Positions 1-12,600 of a stretch of 64,000 nucleotides of DNA are shown here, one piece after another. A program made the position numbers and the translations under genes. Position 1 is the stretch's first letter. The number at the start of each line of letters is the position of its first letter. The stretch comes from Rhizophagus irregularis. Its lineage: Eukaryota > Glomeromycota > Glomeromycetes > Glomerales > Glomeraceae. Under the pieces are notes generated by a model. That model did no database searches. It was not told the origin of the DNA and saw only the letters and a list, made by a program, of their open reading frames with translations. The stretch lies in contig NC_089460.1 of NCBI RefSeq assembly GCF_026210795.1, positions 1,756,001 to 1,820,000 of the forward strand. The letters run 5' to 3'.

Positions 1-447
1 GCCCTGCAACTTAATGTAGGCGCAAAAAGCGAAATAAAATTGTCAGTCAGACAATCACTCGCTTACTTGCAGAAGAATTAATATCTTGAACCAATATTCT
101 TATTAAATTAAATAATAATTGAACATTTTGAGTAATTTATAAAATTTAAAAATTTATAAACTAATATTCTAGACAAAAAATAAAATAAAAAATTAATAAA
201 ATTCGACAATATTTATTTGTATTCATGACAATTTAAATGTGGAGATAATATCTGATTAATAATTTGCAAGAATCTATTATTAATATTATTTTAAAATGGT
301 TTAGTAATAATAACACTGATTAGATTTATACTATCAATTTAGTGAAATTTTTGGCATAGACATGACCGACCTTATTAAATGAACTTAAAAGTGTTATGCT
401 CTCTAAGTGCACATACTACGTACATCTTCCATAAGTGTTACTGTATA
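1..447. other. A+T-rich spacer
   Basis: No reading frame with a coding look, no RNA gene and no inverted-repeat element was recognised here. The stretch leads into the 62-bp minisatellite that begins near position 448. Confidence 0.6.
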
Positions 448-1193
448 TGAATGCGTGATTGACAATTGTATCAAATTGTATCGAGCACTTAGATTTAAAA
501 GTTTAAAAGTGTAAATGCTAGCATAAATGCGTGATTTTGACAATTGTATAGAATTGTATCAAGCACTTAGAGATTTAAAAGTTTAAAAGTGTAAATACTG
601 ACGCAAATGCGTGATTTTGGCAATTGTATCGGGCACTTGGAGATTTAAAAGTGTAAATGCTGACATAAATGCGTGATTTTGACAATTGTATCGGGCACTT
701 GGAAATTTAACAGTGTAAATGCTGACATAAATGCGTGATTTTAACAATTGTATCGGGCACTTGGAGATTTAACAGTGTAAATGCTGACATAAATGCGTGA
801 TTTTGACAATTGTATCGGGCACTTGGAGATTTAAAAGTGTAAATGCTGACATAAATGCGTGATCTTGACAATTGTATCGGGCACTTGGAAATTTAACGGT
901 GTAAATGCTGACATAAATGCGTGATTTTGACAATTGTATCGGGCACTTGGAGATTTAAAAGTGTAAATGCTGACATAATGCGTGATTTTGACAATTGTAT
1001 CGGGCACTTGGAAATTTAAAAGTGTAAATGTTGACATAAATGCGTGATTTTGACAATTGTATCGGGCACTTGGAAATTTAACAGTGTAAATGCTGACATA
1101 AATGCGTGATTTTGACAATTGTATCGGGCACTTGGAGATTTAAAAGTGTAAATGTTGACATAAATGCGTGATTTTGACAATTGTATCGGGCAC
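448..1193. repeat. 62-bp tandem repeat (minisatellite), about 12 copies
   Basis: About twelve head-to-tail copies of a 62-bp unit, recognisable by the core ATGCGTGATTTTGACAATTG followed by TATCGGGCACTTGGAGATTT. The first two copies are more diverged and carry an internal duplication of AATTGTAT; copies from about 600 onward differ by only a few substitutions (GGAGATTT/GGAAATTT, AAAAGTG/AACAGTG). The unit includes the palindrome ACAATTGT. A 95-codon open frame on the minus strand across 831-1118 is a by-product of the repeat and is not annotated as a gene. The high similarity of the inner copies points to recent unequal exchange or slippage. Confidence 0.95.
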
Positions 1194-4100
1194 CATGTAT
1201 TTTTATAAATAAATGCTATTAACTTTGGTAAATAAATGTAATTTTCATAATTCCACTTATGTTAAATCCAATTTATTTCACACTTTTGATTTTATAATTC
1301 CAATTCATAATTCCAATTACTGTAGACCTTTTATTTATAGAAAATTCAATCTTATATTTTACATCTTTTGATTTATAAATTCAACTATTCTAATTAGATA
1401 TAGCTAATTCAACCTTTTATTTTACATATTTTATATCTTTTGATTTTATAATTCCAATTCACCTTTTATTATTAGACCTTTAACTTTAATTCGACCTTTT
1501 TTATTTTGCATCATGTTTTAATTCCAATTCACTTAATTCACTCACTTGATTCATCAATATTTTTATAATTCAATATTTCAAATTCACTTATTTACATATT
1601 ATGAAATTCCTTACAATAAAAAAAGAATAATTCTATAATTAAATTTGAAACATTTTAATAATATAATTAAATTATTTCAAAGAATTACTTGTTACGATAA
1701 AATCACGTCACGCGTTTAACCTTGGTGAAACGCGTATATCCGTAAATCCGTATATTACAATGTACACATAACATATATATGTATATAATATAAAAAAAAA
1801 ACAATATTATAAAATAATAAGAACAATATTTAATATATAATATTTTTTTTTATAAAAGTTTAATTCATTCTTTTTTTAAAATTCATTATCGGTCCTTGAC
1901 CGATAATATTTAATGAATAAATCTAAAAGTTAATAGGTTCAAAAAGTTTAAACTTTAAAAAAACTTTTTTTCTTTTAAGGAAATCATACTCCTTTAAAAG
2001 TTCATAATTAAAAATTATTTTAAATTTGGTTAATTGATACCTTTTTAATATTATTGATTACTTTTTTTTTCTTTTTTTTTTTCCTTTGTATTAAATATTT
2101 AACAAAGAAAAAATATATATATATATATAATCTATTTAACATCTTAACTATCGGGGTTAATAATCCGAAAAATCATTTGTTTTACATGTAAGAAGAAATA
2201 ATTCTCATTTTAGATAAACTTTAAATTTTATCACATTTATCACAATTTTTAAACAAGAGTCATTTTAAAAGAAAAAACCCCGAGTCATAGAAGAAATGAT
2301 TTTAAAAAGCGAGGTTGATCTGAAAATACCTGAAACAAAGGGGTATTGAGTGGCTATTGGCTTTGATTGGCTTGTAGTGGCAAATTAAACTAATAAGGAT
2401 AAAAAGTGGCTGAGATAGAAAATTCGAAACATGGAAAAGTATTATGATACACCAAAAAAGGGTGTGGCTGATGAGAACACGCCATTTATCTTAATTTTTC
2501 TTAATAAGCGAGAATAAAATGAAATTAATAAGATGAAACCAGAAAAAAAAAAAAAGATTTAAAGTTTTAAGTAATAAGCGAAAAAAGATTATCATTTTAT
2601 CATTTTTTTATTTTTTAAAAGAAAAAAAAAAGTATCATAAAAAGTTTAGCTTATAAACGAACGATAAAGAAAAAAAAAAAAGTGTTTTTTTTTTTTCTGC
2701 AGGGCTATAAAAGTAATGTAAAACTGTTTCAACAAAATTAATTTAGTAATTAATTATCGATAAAATTTGTAAAAATAGGAATGAGATGACCTTTAATATT
2801 GTATTATTAACGGCTATTAACGGCTATTATTAAATAAGAAATGCATTCCAAAGATTTTTAATCAAGCGTAATATGGTATGTATTCCTAAAAAAGTTTTAA
2901 TTAAATAATTAAAAAGAGATTCTAAAGAGGGAAAATTTTGACAGCTGAGCACAAAGGAAAAGGAGTAACAAGAAAATCACTTCCTCATGTTCATTCATTT
3001 CATTCAAAAAAAAAAAATATACTTGCATTTTTTTGGAAAGTGATGCAAAATGAAAGAATATTTAACGGAAGAAAGTTAAGTAATGATTGGTAAAAGTATA
3101 CATGATATCAATGAATTATATCCAAAAATTAAAATATTGTTTAGATAAAAGAAGACAATAAAAAAGGTAGATTACAATAAACCCAATTTTTACGAATAAA
3201 AAACCGTGTAACTGATCGTCGTAAAATATTCACCATGATCATCATAATTATAAAGATCCTCCAAAAAAAAAAAACATGAATACAGACATTTTTTTTTTTT
3301 AAAAAAAAAATAAAATAAAAATAAAGGGGATAATTGACAAAGAAGAAACTAATAACATGAAAAATTTCATGCAGTGCCGAATTTCCTAAAAAGTCAGAAA
3401 TAAACCTTAAATAATGTTTTATGTAAATTATGTTATTTAAACTTATTAAAACGGGAGTAATTGCAAAAAATAGCATATGGTAGAAATACATAATACATAC
3501 AATACATACATACTTTATACAAACTTTATACATACTTTATATTACTTAATGATTACCAAGACAATTTCTAATCTTTAGTATTACTTTACACAACAAGTAT
3601 TGGACGATAGGGGTGGTATAAATATTGGGCGCGTTTTTTGCCACATTATTTTTCAATAGTTAAAAAAATATTGTGCGTGTACGTTATGTAGTATAATAAC
3701 ATAATAACATGATAGTACATACTTATTTATTTACACAAAAGATTAAAAACTTTTTTCATTAAATTCATGAGAAATTTTAAGGACGTAAAACAAGCGAAAG
3801 TAAATAATGGCGCAAAGTAATAATTTTTGCTTGGAGCACGAAAACGGTTTGGCGCTTTAATAAAGTCATAAAAGGAGATAAGGAGACTAAACTTCGGTAA
3901 TGTCCTTGTGATTTTTATCCCTGATGATTTTTTTAAAATTCGAGAATGGGATAAAAAATAAAAAATCGCGTTGTTATCATGTAAATTCATGTAAATTCAT
4001 GTAAATTCATGTAAATTAATGTAACAAACGAAAAAAAAAACGAGACCCTTTTTTGTTTTTTTTTAAAGAATATTGATAAACAGGGATAATTTCTAATTAA

Positions 4101-4785
4101 GAATTAGGATGCGTAAAATAACTGAATTGTTGATATGTTGATATTTTGATATGTTGATATGTTATTGTTATGTGAATTCTTTGCATTGAATAATAATAAT
4201 AAATAAGCAATGCAATTTATCCTTTTTTTTTGTTAAAAAAAAAAACAAAAAACTTTTAACAACTTAATATAATTCGGAAAAACCTTTTTCAGTAGAAACA
4301 TAATTTTCTTTTTAACAAATAACGGATTTAAATTAATTAATCTTTTGTTTTTCAGAATAAAAACAGATCGAATTTAAAAAGTAAAATTTTCCGATATTTA
4401 ATAATATTAATATTTTTAGAAATCGAATGATTGTTAATATGGCTTTTTTTTTTCTCATACACAACAAAACACAACATGAAACGAAAAAGCCTTTTATCTT
4501 TAATTTTATTTCCAAAGAATAAACAAGATACATTCTTATTATCATGCACAAAAAGTACAAAAATCCCTCAAAAGTTTTAAATACTTAAAAATTACTTCTT
4601 ATCTTTACTATTCAATATACTATTTTTGGTATTTGTTTTTTTAAAATAAACATTTCAATAAAAATATTCCCGATTTTTGCTTCAATTTTCAAAAAAAAAA
4701 AAAAAACTCTTTTAAAAAAAAAAGTTATTCTAATTTACTAAATTTGGATTGTAATATAAAATATTTATTTACATTAAAACAAGTT
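1194..4785. other. A+T-rich gene-free spacer
   Basis: Poly(A)/poly(T) tracts dominate. Short open frames on the minus strand (3141-3533, 3727-3990, 4333-4560) are rich in Phe, Tyr, Ile and Lys as expected from A+T-rich noise. Small local repeats occur: four copies of an 11-bp CATGTAAATT-type unit at 3978-4020 and several TTGATATGT units at 4130-4170. A slightly G+C-richer patch with GGGGTGG and GGGCGCG lies at 3600-3640, but nothing around it reads as an exon. Confidence 0.6.
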
Positions 4786-5022
4786 TTAATATTTCAAATG
4801 ATGCATACACCGCATATCAATTGCATTTAAATTTATTAACATTGTGCTTTTATTGGAAATATTTGAAATACCATTTGGTATTACAAAATAGATCATAAAT
4901 TCATTGGATGTTCTTAAAAATAGCAAACACTTTGGAATTTGTCCAAATTTAGTTAATTTTAATTCATCTTTTTTGTTTTGATGTTTCAATTGGGTATTTT
5001 TGGCTTCCGTTTTTTTTATTTC
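4786..5022 (-). CDS. Possible orphan terminal exon (unidentified; weak ABC1-kinase-like look)
   Basis: On the minus strand a TTTTTCAG acceptor-like site is followed at 5022 by 78 open codons ending in TAA at 4786. The composition is protein-like: a charged Lys/Glu/Gln start, then KFGQIPKCLLFLRTSNEF and a tail ending MRCMHHLKY. The segment around GQIPKCLLFLRTSNEF vaguely recalls the C-terminal helices of ABC1/ADCK-type kinases (xxPxxLLLLLRTNxL), but this is a weak impression. There is no ATG in the frame near the start and no convincing upstream exon on the minus strand between 5023 and 6036. It is therefore either the last exon of a gene whose other exons I cannot see, or a relic. The Zn-cluster gene lies upstream on the same strand about 1 kb away. 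Confidence 0.3.
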   Translation of the reverse strand, partial: EIKKTEAKNTQLKHQNKKDELKLTKFGQIPKCLLFLRTSNEFMIYFVIPNGISNISNKSTMLINLNAIDMRCMHHLKY

Positions 5023-6036
5023 CTGAAAAATAAAAAATAAAAATGAAAAAGAAAAAAAAATTTATTTATGATAAAGTTGCATCAAAAATGAATTATTTGT
5101 AAACATATTAGGATGGATCTATATAATAACTGACAACGATCAAAATTATCAAATCATTGAACTCGGATTAAAAAAAATTGGTTCGTCGTTGTCATCGTTT
5201 TTATCGTCGTTATCGTCTTTCAAGTCATTTTTTAATCTTGATCAAATGTATTTTTTACACTTTAAAAAATAAAAAAAAATTACACTACACGCAAAATAAA
5301 TAAATTGAATGAAATGATGATTTTTTTTTTGTTTTTTATTTATTAATAATAATAATAATAATTTTTTTTAATATATATATATAATATTTACACAAATTAA
5401 AAAAAGAAGAAAAAGGAAAAAGAATAGAATTGAAGAAAGAAAATAATAATAAAAAAAAAACCGCTAATAATAATAATAATAATAATAATAAAAGAAAAAA
5501 ACTCTTAAAATTATAGAAACTATATATGAAAAAAAAGTTCTTATAAAAAAAAAGGAAATAAAATAAAAGGGGAAAAAAAATAAAAAATAAAAAATAAATA
5601 AGTAACCTTCGTAATCATCTATGTTTAAGGTGTATTTCGTTCCTTCTTGCATATATAATAATACAACAAAAAAAAAATCACTTTTTTTTATTTTTTTTTT
5701 TATTTTAAACAAAAAAAATGTATGATGAAAAAAATGTATATGTATAGAGTGAAAAAAAAAATCTTTACAAATTTAAATTTTTTTTTTTTCTTTTTATAAA
5801 AAAAAAAATCATAGATACAAAGTATATATATAATAAATACAAAAAAAGTTTCCTTGAGGGAAAAAAAGTGCGTGTTTATGGTTTTTGATTATGGTTGTGA
5901 ATGAAAAAAAAAAATGTCCTTATTGTAATAATACTAACAGAAATGATAAATAGTAATGTTATTATTCAAAAGTTTTAAAAATGTTTTTTTGTTTTTTTTT
6001 TTAAAAAAAAAAATAAATAAATTATAAATCTACTAA
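5023..6036. other. Spacer downstream of the Zn-cluster gene, with microsatellites
   Basis: Mostly poly(A)/poly(T). (TAA)n runs lie at about 5341-5362 and 5465-5491. This interval should contain the 3' UTR and polyadenylation region of the minus-strand transcription factor, but no single site stands out in such A+T-rich DNA. Confidence 0.55.
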
Positions 6037-7077
6037 TTAATTACTATTTAAATTCCAAGAAGTCATTGGTTCGTCAGTGGGAGAAGTTGTTGTTGGAGGC
6101 AAAAAATTCATCGGATTCATCGTGTTCATCGTATTCATTGTGTAGTTACTATCCATATAATAAGGATTGTATGAATCATAAAAGGAGAATTCTGAAGCGG
6201 CACTGGTTGTTACAATTGGTGCTGGGTGTTGTGAGACGTTATTTGATGAATTATTATAACATTTTGATTCAGGATGAACTTGTTGTCCATTAGTTGGTGG
6301 TGTGGTAGGTCCCCCACTTGTTGTATCATCGTTATATTCAAAGCCACCTGAGTCGGAACCCCCTTCGTCATCCCCTGATTGTAAATTAAGAGATGTATTC
6401 ATATCACTATATTGTGGAATCATCATTGAATCGACTGATAAAATGTTTTCACCCGCTTGATAAGGTTGGGCCAAGTAATTTTCTTCAATTTTCTTAAACA
6501 TATCAGAAGAGGGAAAAGCTGGTAAAAGTTGAGCGTCCGAGTTTGCACAATCAACGAAACGTTGCAAACTTTTCATTATTTCTGCAATACATTTTCCGTC
6601 ACCAAGACGTTTTAAAAGTTCAAAAGTAATTGGTAAAACTGGCCTTATGCATCTACTTTGTTTTAAAGCGTCTCTTAAACCTTCAAATAATGGTTCGTAG
6701 GATACAAAATGTTCTTTTGATTCATAAAGGAGACAAAGTATTTCCTTTTCAATATCTTTTGTTTGTAACTGTTCAGCTACATCACTTGTTATCGCGATTA
6801 ATTGCTCTTCGACTGCATTAAGTCTTAACTTTAAGGATTCTACTTGCTTGTTCTTACGGGGAGAATTGTCATATTTGCAGTGTTGGGGATCGCAGTTGCT
6901 ACAGGGTTTACCAGTTTCGGCATCACCATCACATTTTATCTTCCCTTGTCGACAACGTTGGCATGCCCTTTTATTAATAGGACCACGAGTTCGCTTCGCT
7001 AATACGTTTGCGCTGTTGTTGTTATTATTTGATGATTGATTTACGTATCGAGGTTGACCTGGTCTTGTTGCAGTCAT
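6037..7077 (-). CDS. Zn(II)2Cys6 fungal-type transcription factor
   Basis: A 346-codon uninterrupted frame encodes a DNA-binding regulator expected to act in the nucleus. The binuclear zinc cluster lies at residues 39-67, with cysteines at 39, 42, 49, 59, 62 and 67 (CX2CX6CX9CX2CX4C). It is preceded by a basic stretch (AKRTRGPINKRA) and followed by a basic linker (SPRKNKQ) and a short coiled coil (about 78-108, VESLKLRLNAVEEQLIAI) that could mediate dimerisation. Residues 105-190 form a helical middle region; residues 225-346 are acidic and Asn/Ser/Thr/Met-rich, resembling an activation domain. The fungal-specific domain of large Gal4-type proteins is absent. The last Cys spacing of 4 is shorter than the usual 6-8. 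The ATG at 7077 is the first in frame. Gene targets cannot be inferred. The absence of introns contrasts with the other genes of the window. Confidence 0.9.
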   Translation of the reverse strand: MTATRPGQPRYVNQSSNNNNNSANVLAKRTRGPINKRACQRCRQGKIKCDGDAETGKPCSNCDPQHCKYDNSPRKNKQVESLKLRLNAVEEQLIAITSDVAEQLQTKDIEKEILCLLYESKEHFVSYEPLFEGLRDALKQSRCIRPVLPITFELLKRLGDGKCIAEIMKSLQRFVDCANSDAQLLPAFPSSDMFKKIEENYLAQPYQAGENILSVDSMMIPQYSDMNTSLNLQSGDDEGGSDSGGFEYNDDTTSGGPTTPPTNGQQVHPESKCYNNSSNNVSQHPAPIVTTSAASEFSFYDSYNPYYMDSNYTMNTMNTMNPMNFLPPTTTSPTDEPMTSWNLNSN

Positions 7078-9370
7078 TGTTAATAAGTTTTTATTTAACA
7101 GACGTTTTGAATTCTAATGTTTAAAATGTTTAAATGAAGACGACAGTTTTCTTTGTAAATAAAAACGAAAAAAAATAAAGCTTGATTGAAAAGTTTTTTT
7201 TTTTTTTTTTTGTTGAAAAAAAAATAAATAAATTTAAATTTATCTAACAAAAAAAATTTTTTTTTAAAAAAAAAGTTTTTTTTTTTCTTTTGAATTTGTT
7301 TGTTTTTGAGTGTTTATATAGAAAAAAAAAGGATAAATTTTTAATATTTTAATTTTTTTTTTCACAACGAGAAGAGAAGAGAAATTTGGTATCTAAAAAT
7401 GGGGGATTCTATCTTTTTTATATTAATTTTTAAAATAACACATATATATTATCTGCCGTAGTATTGTATGTTTAAAATATTTATATTTGTTATTTTAAAA
7501 ATCCACTTTACCTCATTTACATCAATATAAAAAAAATTTTTTTTTTTTAATAAGGATAAAATTAAAACCTATTATCACAATCACAAATTTTTGTTTTAAA
7601 ATTTTTTATCACTTATCACATATCACTGTATCGCAACTACCTGGTCACAAAATTTTTCAAATTTTGATATTTTTGGAAATATGAATTAAAAAAAAAATCG
7701 AATGTTGAAAGAAGAGAAAACGAAAATTTTTAAAATATATTAGAATATAAAATAACTAATTTTTTTTTACTTGACTTTTTTTTACTTTAATCTTGTCAAC
7801 TTTCATTCTTTGTTAAAAAAAAAATATATAATAATAATAATAATAATAAAATTTTTTTTTTTTTTTTTTTTATTTTGTACACATTTTCATTTTCATTAGT
7901 AATCATTAAAAAAAAAAATTCTAAAGAATTCTGTTTCATTCTTTTCTTACGAATTCCCTTACGAAATTTTTTTTTTATTTTATGCCAAAGGGAACAAACG
8001 AAATGAACATATTCCAGCCTAATCTTTAGAAAGTCAGATTTTCTAAATAAATCTAATTAAATAATCTATCTTTCTCCAGTTTTTTTTTTCGTACATAAAA
8101 AAAATTTGGTACAAATCATTAAAAATCCAATCAAATTTTACTTGAATCAAAATTTTTTTTTTTCTTTGCCATTTTCTATTTATAGAAACATAACACATTA
8201 ATTTTTTTTCCATGAAATTTAAGTTTTAATACTTTAAAAAGTCAATAATGAAAAGATTTTTTTTTTTTTTACATTTAGAACGTTTTCTACATCTATTTTT
8301 TTTTTCTATTTATTTTTCTTTTTGTTTTTTTTACAACTTTTATTAATTTATTTAGAATATCGAAAAAAGAATTCTTCATTACAAATCTCAATTATTATAT
8401 ATATCAGTCCAAAAGATTAAAAATTTTTGTGGCTTAAACTTTTTTAAAAACCAGAATCGGTTAGAAGGTCGATCTATTGAGAATGGTTTAGCATGGTACG
8501 AATAAAATTATTGCAGGAGTGGCGAAATGGCTGGGATGATCATAAATATATTAATTATATATATATATATATTTGAATAGGTGAAAATATGATAAATATA
8601 CGTGATTAAATAATAATTGTCACCCTTAAACATATATTATTGTTACGCAAATCCTGAAACAAAATGAGAATTTAGGAAATCCCGTTTTCTTTTTTTTTAT
8701 TTTAAAAAAAAAATAAAAATAAAAAATAAAATAAAATAAAATAAAAAGGAATTAATAATATAATACCAAGAGAAATATTTTGATATTGTTTACAGCTAGG
8801 AAATAAGTTTTTTTTTTTTTTGCAATAAAAACAATTATTTAATCGAAAATTTCAAGGCACGGTAAAGTACATTATTTGTTCAATGGATATATATGATAAT
8901 GTACATATTAATCTATTAATCAATAAATAATAATTCAATGTTTCAATATTTTAAATGTTTCCCCGAAATTGAAAGTGAAAATTTCATATTACCATAGGAT
9001 AATCTACGATCTCGTGAATACAAATCCCAGGTATATTTTGAATTGGATACATGGGATTACAACCAACCCATACAAACCCGAAGGAAATCTTAATTTATCT
9101 CTTGGTAACACCAACTAACCAATAATGTAAATTAAGGATTTTAAAGTAGTATTGTTCATTATGTAACTTGTATTAAAAAATAAAAATAATAATAATAATG
9201 TGTGACTCATAATTATAATTATATTATCATTTTCAATACGTTTTAAATATTTTTTTTTTTAAAAAAAAAAACGTGGGATTCTGTGTAAATCTGCGTAATT
9301 TTATACCCAAATTATCCAAATTAGAACAATTTCCAGTTCTAGATTCTTTGACGATAAAGTTCTTGGCAGA
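7078..9370. other. Upstream region of the Zn-cluster gene and A+T-rich spacer
   Basis: The first several hundred bases must hold the promoter and 5' UTR of the minus-strand transcription factor; long T and A tracts (for example 7195-7290) are the only visible features. Further on, a tRNA-like 5' half at about 8513 has no matching 3' half and is not called. At 8998-9112 a G+C-richer patch is open for about 35 codons on the plus strand after a CATAG acceptor-like site (reading SREYKSQVYFELDTWDYNQP), which may be an exon relic of something I cannot identify. Confidence 0.5.
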
Positions 9371-9625
9371 TCACAGGTGGGGTTATGTGGGTTATGTGGG
9401 TTACTGTTGGTTGGTTATAAATGTTAATTAATATGTGGCTATGTGAAATTATGTAGATTATGTTGATTAATGTGGTGGATAAATGGATTATGTTATTATG
9501 TATATTATGTATATTGAGTTGCGTGAGTTACGTTAGGTTACGTGAATTACGTTGGGTTACTTTTACGTTTGGTTACTTTTGTTACGTTGGGTTACGTTGG
9601 GTTACGTTGGGTTACGTGGGCTATG
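9371..9625. repeat. Degenerate GGGTTACGTT / GGGTTATGTG short tandem repeat
   Basis: A G+T-rich strand made of about 9-11-bp units, GGTTATGTG on the left and GGGTTACGTT on the right, the last five nearly perfect at 9572-9620. It differs strongly in strand asymmetry from its A+T-rich surroundings. The unit resembles but is not the TTAGGG telomere repeat. Confidence 0.8.
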
Positions 9626-12600
9626 TTGAAGTAAATCGATTATTTCTTCCGTTGATGATGATGATGACATTTTTTTGATATTTTGGGTAATATAATGGAA
9701 CATTATGCATTAGTTTTTTGGTCATGTGTATTTTCACCCGACAACTTTTTTTTTAAAAAAATTATTTGAAATTTATCCCATGACCCAAAGAAAATTATTT
9801 GGCCCATGACCAATTCATGATCATACCCTTTCTTATCTTTGATCATTGTTAAAATTGCTTATCATGATCCTAACCATACATCCGAAAAATTTTCATTATT
9901 TACCATATTTAATAATAAATGTAATAAATGTAATAATAATAAATGTATACGAAAAAAATATGTCTTTTTAAAAAATACATATTATCTTTTTTTGTGATAT
10001 CAAAATATGTGATTTATGAATTATCAAAAAAAAAAAATATATATCCATCCATTCGTTTAGATCTTTATTAAATCTTTATAACAAAGAATAACTTTTTTTG
10101 AAAGTTCAGTTTTAACTTGATTTAGTAAAAAAAAAAAAAAAATTTTTTTATACTTTTTTTTGAGCATTAAAAACGTTCATGCAATCCTTTTTTGCCAAAG
10201 GAAAATATATTATCAATATATTTTCTTTTTTTTATTTATTTATTTATTTATTTATTATTATTATTATTATTATTTTTTTTTCTTTTTATTTCCTCTTTCA
10301 ACAACTTTCAACATTTTCAACATTTTCGGCATTTTTTTTTAAAAAAGCATCTTTTGGTTAGATTAATTACTTTATATTCAAATAACTTATTATATTAATA
10401 CTTTAATACTTTATACGAATAATATATTATTACGAATAAATTTATTATTATATGAATACTTAAATACTTTATTATAAATACTTTATTATATGAATACTTG
10501 AATACTTTATTATACGAAATACTTTTATATTTTATTATACGAATACTTTTATACTTTATTCAAAAATATTTTATTTTATTCAAAATATTTCTTTATTAAA
10601 AATACTTCTTTATTCAAATACTTTATTCAATAGTACTTTATTCAAATATCTTTTTTTCGTTCAAATCCGTTTTCGTAAAACGCACGACTTTTTTTTACAA
10701 AAACAGGTCTCGGTCCCTTCCCCCTCTAATATTTACCTCGATACCTTTCTCACCTATTTTCTCACCCCCAAAAAAAAAACTTCCAAAGTAAATTACGCCA
10801 TTTAATTACAAAAATGAAAAAAAAAAATAGTCTACAAAGTCGAAATTTTCCTTTTTTGATTACAATTAAAATATAATTTTTTTTTACATATCATTTACAT
10901 ATGATAATATAATATTATTAAATAATATTAATAATGATAATAATATCTAATATTATTATTATTATTATTATAATAATGTGTTTATAATATATATATATAT
11001 ATGTATCTATTAGCCTATTTGCCTCTCACTTTATTATTATTACCAAAAATAAAATTAAGGTTTTGTTATTTCCAAAAGAACTAAAACTGTTCCCCAGTCA
11101 TATTAAAAAAAAAAAACTGTGAAACTTTATTTTATTAATGTTATCATCAAATAAATAAATAAATGGGTTTTTTAAAAAAAAAAAACCAATGAACCCGAAA
11201 CCCGTAAGTTTAATAATGTGTGATTATCATTAATGATTTATTATTGTTTGAATGAAAAAAAAAAAAAAAAAAAAAAAAAAAATTAAAAATAAAATAAAAA
11301 ATAAAAAATAAAATAAAAAATAAAAAATAAAACAAAGCGGTTAATATAACACAGAATACATCATAAAAAGTGTAATTTTTTGAAACATATTTTTTTTTTT
11401 TGAGGGAAAAAAAATTTTTATATGAAAATAATATTACGCACTTCAATAAAAGGTTTTTTTTTTTCGGGACGGGAAATTTTATTTACAAAAAGTAAGTTAT
11501 GATATAATGTTGTGATTACGAACAACATATGATGATATCATTTATCTTTTTATTCATTAAAGGTCAGATGAGCAGAGAATCAAGGGATTCTGGACCTTTG
11601 ATAAGCCACAACTTCGCATTAGATAGCCATAGATGGCCGTAGATAGTCTTATTCCAATTAGGTCAATTTATGTGTTACTTTATAACATCATTAAACTGCG
11701 TGTGTAATGCTGATTTACTTATGACATAAAAAAAAAAAGAAAAATTTGGGGGAATATTTCTTACTTGGCTGATGAAACTCAAAATACGCCTCACGAATAA
11801 TCAACAAATCGATTAGTTTTTATTGACCACAGCAAATGAGGAAACTGATACAAAAAAATAAGAAGATGAGTTGCATAATATAAATTATAAAATTCAAATG
11901 ATTTTTTTACAAACAAAAAATTCCCCCTTACATGATGTATTCCTAAAATGGTAATTAAACAATGAATTAATTGCTGCGTACGTTCATTTCATATATTGAA
12001 TGAAATTAAACAAACATAAATAGCGTAGTAAAAAGTGATAATATATGTATAATGTATGTATGTATGTATGCTACGGGAAAATAAAAAAATAATATATTGT
12101 AAATATTTTTTTTTTAAAAAAAAAATCCTTTTTATTTCCTGAAAAAGTGAGATTAACAACTTTCAATTAATTAAATTCTAATTAAATTCAAAAAATCAAA
12201 AAAATCGATATATAAAAAAAAAATCGATATTTGAATATTGACAACCTTATTATATAATACGGTTGGACCACTTATGAAAATGTTTGCATTAATTCGCATA
12301 ATCTATTAAACATTAAACTTTCTAAATATGTCTAAATATGTTTAATTTTTCCTTCATCCTTTCATCACAAAGGAAGAGATTCAATTTTTAATCACATTCA
12401 CATTATATTTTTTTTTTGTGTAATAAATATCAGATGAGAATATTTTCCCGAAGGTACAGTAACTCATTATTTTTCCCGTATTTGATAACTGATAAGATAG
12501 GAAATTATTGTATTAATATGATTTGTTCAAGTTCACGAGAAAAAAAAAAAACTGATCATATGAGAAAGAATGATAATTATTGTTGTTGTTGTGGTTGTTT

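Noticed and set aside
831-1118. 95-codon minus-strand open frame
   Set aside because: It is produced by the 62-bp tandem repeat; no start context, no domain, and the frame rotates between units.
448-1193. CRISPR-like array
   Set aside because: Units are contiguous with no unique spacers, and the host is eukaryotic.
8513-8545. tRNA-like start GCAGGAGTGGCGAAATGGCT
   Set aside because: It resembles an A box, but no B box, anticodon arm or complementary acceptor end follows within 150 bp.
9572-9620. Telomere-like TTACGTTGGG repeats
   Set aside because: Unit and length differ from TTAGGG-type telomeres and it is interstitial; treated as a minisatellite.
10160-10398. Three overlapping 60-68-codon plus-strand frames
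   Set aside because: Low-complexity Phe/Tyr/Ile/Leu frames created by TTTA and TTA microsatellites.
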